Source: Baffinella frigidus
Lineage: Eukaryota; Cryptophyceae; Cryptomonadales; Baffinellaceae
DNA: 12,029 bases
Direction of reading: 5' to 3'
Assembly (NCBI GenBank): GCA_026770585.1
Contig: MU647474.1
Span: 18,124-30,152 of the forward strand
Part shown: positions 1 through 6,700 of the stretch, one piece after another
Numbering within the stretch: position 1 is the first letter of the stretch
How the letters are laid out: every line of letters starts with the position of its first letter
The notes under the pieces: generated by a model
Told to the model about the DNA's origin: nothing
Seen by the model: only the letters and a program-made list of their open reading frames with translations
The model's database searches: none
Translations under genes and position numbers: made by a program

Positions 1-84
1 TGTAGGGTGTAGGGTGTAGGGTGTAGGGTGTAGGGTGTAGGGTGTAGGGTGTAGGGTGTAGGGTGTAGGGTGTAGGGTGTAGGG
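1..84. repeat. (TGTAGGG)12 telomere-like heptamer array
   Basis: Twelve exact TGTAGGG units, then a degenerate thirteenth. The unit is one base away from TTTAGGG. The G-rich strand is the plus strand, the wrong orientation for a left chromosome end, so this is an interstitial array. It lies in the intron downstream (minus strand) of the last visible SDR exon copies. Confidence 0.97.
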
Positions 85-103
85 TGTAAGGTTTGGGCAT
101 TAC

Positions 104-157
104 CGCGAAATGGGTTTCATGTCCCTCGGGGGTTTCGGATCGCTCTAGTGGAACACC
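104..157 (-). pseudogene. SDR exon S4, 3'-half copy
   Basis: On the minus strand this reads VPLERSETPEGHETHFA and then a GTAATG donor at 103-98. The LLVNNAA half and the acceptor are missing, so it cannot be an internal exon by itself. Confidence 0.8.
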
Positions 158-1179
158 CGAACTTGGGATTTAGGGTGTAGGATTCAGGGTTTAGGGTATG
201 GGAATTGGGGTTTATGGCTCAGGGTTTAGGGTGTGGGGTTTTGTGTTGAGGGTTTGGAGTTTGGGAATTACCGCGAACTGGGTTTCATGCCCCTCGGGGG
301 TTTCGGATCGCTCTTGTGAGACGGCCGCCGCATTGCTGACGAGCAGCTTCAGCAATAACGAATTGGTACACGTTGACGTGTTTGCACCAGAACCGTCAAA
401 TCAAACCATTTTTTGTTATTTCCGTGGCTCACTTCGCTGCCCGCCGCTGTACCGGGGGCGTAACTAATTCGCGCAAATGATGTGGTTTGGGGTTAGGGTG
501 TAAGGATCACCGCAAACTGGGTCTCGTGCCCTTCAGAGGTTTCGCATCGCTCTAGTGGAACACCAAAAATCAGGGTTTACGGTTCAGGGTTCAGGTTATG
601 TGTGGGGGTTACCGCGAATTGGGTCTCATGGCCCTCGGGGGTTTCGGATCGCTCTTGAGGAACGGCCGCTGCGTTGTTGACGAGCAGCTTCAGCGAGCCG
701 TATCTGCACGGGGTCGAGGGTCTATTATTTATTATTTATTGCTTATTGTTAATCGTTATTGTTAATCGTTTACGGTCTATGGTGTATTGTTTTGGGTTGG
801 GGGTTGGGGGATGGGGTGTGAGGTATAGGTGAAACTTCTGGTGGAGGATTTCTTCGCGTTTAGGGTGTAGGGGGTTTCGGATCGCTCTAGTGGCACGGCA
901 GCGGCGTTGCTGACGAGCAGCTTCAGGGAGCTGTACCTGGGGAGAGGGGTTTGGTGGTTGGTGTTTAGAGTTTGGGGTTGCTGGTTTATGGTTTGGGGAC
1001 TAGGGACCAGCGAGCCGTATGTGGAAAGAGGGGTGTATGGTTTGGTGTTGGGTGTTTGGGGTTGAGGGTTTGGGGCTTGGGGTGTTGGGTTTCGGGTCTG
1101 GTGGGACGGCGGCGGCGGCGTTGACGAGCAGCTTGAGCGAGCCGTAGCTGGAAGGGGTTTCGGAGTTAGGGTTTAAGGA

Positions 1180-1246
<67 letters not shown>

Positions 1247-2905
1247 GGTTTGTAGTTGAGGGGTGAGGGTTGAGGGTCGAGGGCTTGGGGTTTAGAGTTT
1301 AGGGTTCAGGGTTTATGCGAACCGTTGCGAAATGCGGCGAGCAAAGGACGTGATGCTTGTCGCGTCCGCGAGATCCACCTTATCTATTTAGACTTTGGGT
1401 TTTGAGTTTGAAAAATGGGTCAAATTTTTAAATTTTGCTCAAATGTGAGATTCAGGTCGAAATTGCCTCTGAGGCAAGACTATCGAGCAGACGCTGGACC
1501 GAAACGTTGCGAAATGCGGCGAGTGAAGGTTCGGCGCGTAGGGTTTCGGGTGTGGGGTTTCGGGATGGGGGCTGGGGGTTGAGGGGTTAGGAGTTAGAGG
1601 TTAGGGGTTCGTGCGAACCGAAAAATACGAGAGAAAAACGTTAGAGCTGACGCGAACCGTTGCGAAATGCGGGACGTGAAGGACGTGATGCTGGTCGCGT
1701 CCTCAAGATCCACCGTTTCGACCCACACCTGTTGGTTGGTTGAGGGTTTAAGGTTTAGGGTGTAGGGTTTGGGGTTTAGGGTTTAGGGTTTAGGGTTTAG
1801 GGGCTGGGGTTTGGGGTTTGGGGTTTGGGGTTTAGGGTTTAGGGTTTAGGGTTTAGGGTTTCGGGTTTAGAATTTAGGGTTTAGGGTTGGGGGTTTAGGG
1901 GGTAGGGTTTAAGTTATGGACCTCAGGGTTTCCCGTGGCGCCGCGAATGTGCGCCGCGACCAGCGCCCCTTCTTCCTCCCTCCTGAAGAGGTTCAGGGTT
2001 TAGGGTTTCCGGGTGTAGGCTTCAGGGATACCTGAACCCTCCTGTAGTGGTTGCGTGTCAGCGGTGCCACGACACTCTCATAGGCTAACGGCCTGAGAAT
2101 GGGGTAGTTAGGCATACGGCATTGCCTAGGACCTCCTACCGTAGGCCGAGGGATCCTAGGACCAGAAAGTCTCGGCCTACGGTAGGAGGCCCTAGGCAAT
2201 GCCGTAGGCCTAACTACCCCATTTTCAGGCCGTTACCCTATTAACTCAGTCTCACCGCGTTACCTTGGCCCCCGCGCAGCGACCTTTTTTTGACCTCAAA
2301 CCCCAAACCTAAACCCTAAGCCATGAAGCATGAAGCCCAAACGCGAAACCCCAACCCCTGAATGATTACCGTCACGCGAGGATGCCTCTCGATCCCGCGC
2401 GCGCGAGAGCGAGGCAGATCGCCCGCCCGATTCGTCCGGAACACCCGGTCACGACCGCAAAAGTCGTTATTACCGACGATAAAGAAGCAGACACGCAACG
2501 TTTCCCAAGACCGTCAACGTCATCCTGGACCCTTTCGCCTCCGGGTGTGGAGCCTCAACGATAAACGATTACCGGCACGCGAGGACGACTCTCGATAGGC
2601 CACACCCACAAGAATTTGCTAGCCACCTCCTACCGTAGGGCGACCCGTAGGTCATACAATTCGCATTCTTGTGGGTGTGGCCTATCTACGCGCCCGCGCC
2701 CGCGAGAGGTGGCCGATCGCACCCTAAGTTGCGGTAAAAGGTTGTAAAAGGTATGTACCGGCATGCCAGAATGACCCTGGATCCCGCGCGCGCGAGAGCG
2801 AGGCAGATCTCCCGCCCGATCCCCCCGGAACCCCCGGTCACGACCACAACGTCCCCAGCCACGTCCCCCCCCCCCTGCACGTGCGATTTCAGGAGCGGTC
2901 AGCAT
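104..2905 (-). CDS. Short-chain dehydrogenase/reductase gene, 5' part, four exons S1-S4 (3' part off the left edge)
   Basis: Joined exons 2905/2874-2759, 1982-1922, 1728-1652 and 703-613 give the N-terminal half of an SDR oxidoreductase of the retinol-dehydrogenase/WWOX-like type. S1 holds the beta1-alphaA Rossmann motif TGGSGGIG, followed by ILACR at the end of beta2. S2 (REEEGALVAAHIRGATGNPE) is alphaB. S3 carries VDLEDATSITSF, the usual 'lDLad..Si.sF' segment with the acidic residue near the adenine. S4 carries LLVNNAA, then ERSETPEGHETQFA, matching 'TedGfE..F.VN'. Phases join exactly: S1 ends CG and S2 adds G (Arg); S2/S3 is phase 0; S3 ends GC and S4 adds A (Ala). The catalytic YxxxK would lie beyond the left edge. 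Such enzymes reduce or oxidise carbonyl/hydroxyl substrates with NAD(P)(H); the substrate cannot be told. Decayed exon copies surround S1, S3 and S4. The gene may be functional or itself decaying. Confidence 0.85.
272..353 (-). pseudogene. SDR exon S4, nearly full copy lacking its acceptor
   Basis: Reads KLLVSNAAAVSQERSE and on to ETQFA, with a GTAATT donor at 271-266. The first codons (YGS) and the CAG acceptor are replaced by unrelated sequence. The second Asn-motif residue is changed (SN instead of NN). Confidence 0.85.
511..563 (-). pseudogene. SDR exon S4, 3'-half copy
   Basis: Reads VPLERCETSEGHETQFA, then a GTGATC donor at 510-505. The 5' half and acceptor are absent. It starts at the same point as the copy at 104-157 (a GGTGTTCC sequence), so the two share one truncation event or one template. 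Confidence 0.8.
613..703 (-). CDS. SDR exon S4, intact copy (NNAA motif)
   Basis: 91 nt from a GTGCAG acceptor (CTG at 704-706) to a GTAACC donor (612-607). One leading base completes an Ala codon from S3, then 30 codons begin YGSLKLLVNNAAAV and end GHETQFA. LLVNNAA is the SDR NNAG motif that stabilises the central sheet. This is the only S4 copy with acceptor, donor and open frame all preserved, so it is taken as the working exon. Confidence 0.88.
871..936 (-). pseudogene. SDR exon S4, 5' two-thirds copy
   Basis: Keeps a CAG acceptor (937-939) and reads YSSLKLLVSNAAAVPLERSE in the right phase, but after ETP it runs into TGTAGGG-type heptamers and has no donor at the homologous place. Confidence 0.82.
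1101..1147 (-). pseudogene. SDR exon S4, 5'-half copy
   Basis: Keeps a TTCCAG acceptor (CTG at 1148-1150) and reads YGSLKLLVNAAAAVP in phase, then ends in heptamer sequence. A still smaller scrap of the exon start (CATACGGCTCGCT on the minus strand) sits at 1008-1020 with its acceptor AG lost. Confidence 0.8.
1173..1248. repeat. (GGTTGAG)n heptamer array
   Basis: About ten near-perfect GGTTGAG units on the plus strand, with diverged heptamers up to 1310. Same heptamer as the larger array at 3559-3700. Confidence 0.95.
1317..1380 (-). pseudogene. SDR exon S3 copy without splice sites
   Basis: Reads VDLADATSITSFARRISQRFA on the minus strand. The donor GT is replaced by AT after the final GC, and the first codons and CAG acceptor are lost. 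Confidence 0.82.
1381..1499. other. Unassigned AT-richer spacer in the S3 array
   Basis: No exon match or tandem repeat seen. It lies between two S3 copies and is more AT-rich than its surroundings. Confidence 0.5.
1500..1530 (-). pseudogene. SDR exon S3, 3'-end fragment
   Basis: Matches the last 30 or so bases of S3 (TRRISQRF) with a GTCCAG donor at 1499-1494. The 5' part is missing. A shorter scrap of the exon end (GCGAACCG on the plus strand) recurs at 1613-1620. Confidence 0.7.
1652..1728 (-). CDS. SDR exon S3, intact copy (VDLEDATSITSF)
   Basis: 77 nt from a CCAACAG acceptor (1731-1729) to a GTCAGC donor (1651-1646). 25 codons, VWVETVDLEDATSITSF through RISQRF, plus GC, which takes one base from S4 to make Ala. 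Enters in phase 0 from S2. Corresponds to SDR beta3 and alphaC. Confidence 0.86.
1747..1910. repeat. Interstitial TTTAGGG / TTTGGGG heptamers
   Basis: Dense run of TTTAGGG with blocks of TTTGGGG and single-base variants, G-rich on plus. Fills most of the intron between S2 and S3. Confidence 0.95.
1922..1982 (-). CDS. SDR exon S2
   Basis: 61 nt between a CTCTTCAG acceptor and a GTCCAT donor. The first G completes Arg with CG from S1; then 20 codons, REEEGALVAAHIRGATGNPE, ending in phase 0. This matches the helix after 'ACR' in retinol-dehydrogenase-like SDRs (acidic start, ..A...IR..tgN..V). It is the only recognised copy, unlike S1, S3 and S4. Confidence 0.82.
2086..2235. mobile_element. Foldback/MITE element with 65-bp arms (family E)
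   Basis: Arms 2086-2150 and 2171-2235 are inverted copies differing at about three positions, with a 20-base loop. The arm begins TAACGGCCTGARAATGGGG and includes CCTACCGTAGGCCGAG. No coding capacity. Pieces of the same sequence occur near 2626-2640 and 2903-2925. No clear target duplication. Confidence 0.88.
2370..2460 (-). pseudogene. SDR exon S1 copy with in-frame stop
   Basis: Reads AVVTGCSGRIGRAICLALAR in frame, but the Cys codon of the terminal ACR is TGA, just before a GTAATC donor (2369-2364). Sequence upstream of the first beta strand is unrelated to the intact copy. Confidence 0.83.
2573..2720 (-). pseudogene. SDR exon S1 copy split by a miniature element
   Basis: The exon 3' end (SRVVLACR, GTAATC donor at 2572-2567) is at 2573-2594 and the middle part at 2686-2720. 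Removing 2597-2683 plus one AT restores a continuous alignment with the copies at 2370 and 2759. The glycine-motif half is absent. Confidence 0.78.
2597..2683. mobile_element. 87-bp TIR element inserted in an SDR exon copy (family F)
   Basis: Ends are perfect inverted repeats, AGGCCACACCCACAAGAAT against ATTCTTGTGGGTGTGGCCT. Flanked by AT on both sides (2595-2596 and 2684-2685), consistent with a 2-bp target duplication. The interior holds a CCTACCGTAGG piece shared with family E. Confidence 0.83.
2759..2905 (-). CDS. SDR exon S1, intact copy (TGGSGGIG) and probable start region
   Basis: The donor is GTACAT at 2758-2753, after TGC CG. Upstream reads VVVVTGGSGGIGREICLALA, then RAGSRVILACR: the Rossmann TGxxxGIG motif and second strand of an SDR. 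An ATG at 2905-2903 would give MLTAPEIARA, but a run of 11 G (C on plus, 2865-2875) puts it one base out of frame with the dehydrogenase. The alternatives are that the G tract is miscounted or slips, that the start is further upstream with a CAG acceptor at 2877-2875, or that the copy is broken. Confidence 0.82.
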
Positions 2906-2990
2906 ACGGTATTGCCTAGGGTAGACCCTAGGGCTCCTTCCGAAGCAAAGCAGTTAGCCCTGGACCCCTTCAATTTCTGGTGAAACAAAG

Positions 2991-3074
2991 ATCTCGCGCC
3001 CGATTCCTTCCAACCCCCCAGACACGACAACCACGCCACCCTCCCCCAAGTGCGATTTCACGGGCGGTCAGCAT
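2991..3074 (-). pseudogene. SDR exon S1, 5'-part copy
   Basis: Begins ATGCTGACCGCC like the intact copy and reads VVVVSGGLEGIGREI in the dehydrogenase frame before losing similarity. Here too the ATG is one base out of frame with the Rossmann motif. Confidence 0.78.
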
Positions 3075-3150
3075 TTCACCAAAAAAGCCCATTTTAAACC
3101 CTAAACGCTGGTTTAGTGTTTAGTGTTTGGTGTTTAGGGTTTAGGGTTTC

Positions 3151-3202
3151 CTCCGGAACCCCCGGTCACAACCACCACGTCCCCTGCCACGTCCCCCCCC
3201 CC
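3151..3202 (-). pseudogene. SDR exon S1, 5' fragment
   Basis: Reads DVAGDVVVVTGGSGG, then stops abruptly at heptamer sequence (CCCTAAACCC on the minus strand). It retains the 11-G tract found in the intact copy. Confidence 0.78.
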
Positions 3203-3296
3203 CTGGGTTGGAGTTTTGGGGGTTGAGGGGTTACAGAATATCGACGGTTACACAGTGCGAAACCCCGCAGAGGAATGCTGCGGTACCCCTAGATCC

Positions 3297-3475
3297 CCAC
3301 ACGAGGCTACCTATGCGAACAGAATAAATGTCGATTGTAAACGTGTGTAGTAATTTTCAGATGAAAAGCAGCGACTTTACACAGGTCCGACCGCTCAGCG
3401 GGCGGAAACGTGATCATTTGCCCACAAAACTTTTAAAGTCCGTTTTATTCTGTTCGCCTGGGTAGCCTCGTGTGG
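3297..3475. mobile_element. 179-bp TIR element, family C copy 1
   Basis: Ends are inverted repeats of about 33 bp starting CCACACGAGGCTACC and containing GCGAACAGAATAAA. CC flanks both sides (3295-3296, 3476-3477), a 2-bp target duplication. A second copy is at 5188-5359. Non-coding. Confidence 0.88.
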
Positions 3476-3558
3476 CCTATCGTGCATATTCTGAAAATCC
3501 AAGCGCTTGGCTATTCCCCCCACCCACAGACCCGAATTTTTTTCGTCGGGGGGGTTGG

Positions 3559-3700
<142 letters not shown>

Positions 3701-3711
3701 GTTTAGGACAC

Positions 3712-3775
3712 CTACGCTGGAGCGGAGATAGGGTCTTCGACCCCATCCTCCCCCGCGTCTGCTACAATCCACACC
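3712..3775 (-). pseudogene. TYW5-like exon T10, 3'-part copy or terminal exon with stop
   Basis: From a TGCAG acceptor (CTG at 3776-3778) the minus strand reads [20 protein letters not shown] and TAG (3714-3712). DAG.(D/A)GVEDP repeats the second half of T10. It enters in phase 1, which does not fit T9 directly. It could be the true terminal exon or a decayed T10 copy that happens to stop. Confidence 0.5.
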
Positions 3776-6700
3776 CTGCACTACCCAGGGCGGGCTGTTC
3801 TGCTACCGTACCACTGCACGTCCTTAGCCCACCCTGTCCATCTAATCGTTTTAAAAAAAAATTGGGTTTCAAAGGAAGTTTTGGTAGTAAAAAAACATAA
3901 ACGCGTTTTAAATTGAAAATCGGCCAGCCTTGAGAGACGGGAATTGGAGCCGTTTTGTGAGGGGGCCCAATCGACCGTTTTGCACAGGAACATGTTTACC
4001 TGAAATGTGGCACTCAAGGGTTCCTGCCACATTTCAGGGAACGAGCTACAGGCTTCCTATAGGAATGGCTCAAAGGGTTTGGGGCCCCTCCGTTTTGTGA
4101 CAAAATCCGTCACAGGGGGGGCTGTGGGTTTTCAGTGGTAGGGTATGCACCTGAGAAGAGTAGGGGGGGGGGTCCTCGACCCCAGCCCCCCCTGCGTCTT
4201 CGGACGAGAGAGAGGCCATCGTAAGTAGCTCCTGCGCCGCCTGTAGGTTGGGGTCGGGTCAAACCGTCAACGCTTCGCCCGGATCGCATCCGTTCCGCAC
4301 AGCAAACCTCGACGATTCACCCAGATCGCATCCGTTCCGCTCAGCAAACCTCAACGCTTCACTCAGATCGACCCCAGCCCCCCCTCGCGTCTTCGGATGA
4401 GAGAGAAAGGCCATCGCGAGTAGCTCTTGTGCCGCCTGTAGGTTCGGGTGGGGTCTGGTGGTTAGGATTGGGGGCGGAGATAGAATCTGGAGATAGAATC
4501 CGCGGTGCGGCCGCCTTCTAGCTCAGTCTCAGTCTATTTGGTCCAACCATTGTGGTGAGACCAGGCTCCTTTTCTCTCCAAAGCTGACGGATTTGTACCA
4601 CGAACTCAGAATGACAACTTGAGAATAGTCGGTCAACCCGATTGGGGCAGGGCTAGACCTTTCAGAGATAGAACCCGCGGAAAGGTTGCGGGATGTCCGA
4701 AAGAGCGTTGGTCACCCCTCTTACAGCCGCGGAAAGTACCGGGAATCGGAGCCGTTGCCATGCGATACAATATTTTTCTTGTACCACGAAACACTTTCAG
4801 CGCGAAACGTTCCGTTTGCCATTCCCACTTCATGACCTGGCGTGGCCAGACTGGGGCAGGGCTAGACCTTGCGGAGGTAGAATCCGCGGAACGGTTGCGG
4901 GATATCCGAGAGAGCGTTGGTCACCCCTCTTACAGCCGCGGAAACCGCCGCGTCCCCCGCGGGCAGATCTGCGAACCCACACCGCAAAAAGATAAATACA
5001 CCACACCGCGACGGTTCACATGGATAAATACGCAATAACGCAACGTCTCGAGGCTCCCTCCTTTTAAATGTGTTTCCTGGTACACATGAAACATTATTGC
5101 GCCCACGAATGGCTCCAATTGCTGGCTTTTGGCGTGTTTGCTGAGTGAGAATCACGCGTTGGTCACCGATCTTACAGCCGCGGACACCCACACGAGGCTA
5201 ACCAGGCGAACAGAATAAATGGACGTTTTAGGGTTTTGTGGGGGAAGCTACACGGAAAGCGTGCAGGTACGTGACCAATGTGCTAACTTTTGGCGTGTTT
5301 CCTGGGCAACAATCCAATAATTGACTTATGAATCTGTTCGCATGGATAGCCTCGTGTGGACGGCCGCGTCCCCCGCGGGAAGATCTGCGAACATAGCTCC
5401 TAAAACAAATTGTCGGCCTGAAACGGGGGTGTGTTGAATTCATCTGCGAACATAGAAGGGCTCAAACGGCTAGCAGAAGGCTTTAACCCCCCAACATTAT
5501 CTCAGAAAATGGATTTTTAAATTCGTTTTCTTAAGTCAACCCCCCTTCAAATTTGTCAACTTATGCGCAGAGAAAAGAATAAGTTGACGAATTTGTACAG
5601 GAATTGACTTAGGAAAACGAACTTAAAAATCCCTTTTCTGAGATAAAACAGATGGACACCCCCCGAACTGCCGCAGACAATGCAGTCGTGCTCTGCCAAC
5701 ATAGCGAAATTTGTAGGTGTAAAACGTGGGGTTGTCGAATTCAAAAACGCGTACACGAATCGGGGAGATCGAAATGTGGCCCAGCGATAAGATGGGTTCG
5801 CTTCGCTGGGCTGTGGGGAGTGTAGCTCTGTGCGACTTCAATCGGGCTCATCATTTTGATGAGCCCAAATCGCAACGGTTCGCCAAAAGTTGACGAATCC
5901 CTTTGGAAAAGTTGACTTTTGGCGATTAGGGTCGAGTAAAAGGACACAATGGATTTAGTCAACCCAAGTGGAGCAGAGCTAGGGAGTGTAGCTGCACGGT
6001 CCCAGTTTTCGGTTTTCGGTTTTCGGTTCTCGGTTTTCGGTTTTCGGGGGGGGGGTCGCACCTTTGTTGCCGTAGTGGTCCTTAGGATGGTAGAGGTTGT
6101 GCGGCAGCGCTGCAGGGTTTTGGGTTGGGGGGTCAGGGTTTGGGGTTTGGGGTTTGGGGTTTGGGGTTTGGGGTCTGGGGTTTGGGGTTTGGGGTTTGGG
6201 GTTTAGGGTTTAAGGTTTGGAGTTGGAATTTAGGGTTTAGGGGTTAGGGTTTAGGGTTTAGGGTTTGGCGATGCACTACCAGGTCATGACACGCCAGTCG
6301 TTCGGTTCAGGGTTTAGGGTTGAGCGATGCACGAGGGGGGGGGGGCGAAGCCGAAAGTTCGTTCGCCTTTCTGGGCTCATAACCTTGTCACCGTCCTGGG
6401 CTGTGACAATCACGTGCATGAAAACGACGAAAGCAAAGTAAGAATCGCACCTTTCCAGAAGACGTTGACAGCGACGGAGAAGGATTCGGCGGACACGTGG
6501 TGGAACCAGAGCCCCGGGATGAGTAGCGACCACACACAAAACATGAGTATTTAAAAACAACAGAAACACTCAACGCTTCACGCAGATCGCGTCCTCTGCG
6601 CACAGAAAACCTCAACGCTTCGTGAGGAGATATGGGTGAAGCGTTGAAGGTTTCTGTTTTTAATAACGGAAAGCGCACCTTTCCAGAAGACGTTGACAGC

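Noticed and set aside
1-84. True chromosome end at the left edge
   Set aside because: The G-rich strand is on plus at the left edge, opposite to a left telomere, and the unit is TGTAGGG, with exon copies directly adjacent.
198-467. 89-codon plus-strand frame
   Set aside because: Antisense to a decayed SDR S4 exon copy and partly heptamer-derived.
4619-5038. 139-codon plus-strand frame
   Set aside because: Antisense to T9 and its copy; the repeated peptide only reflects the exon duplication.
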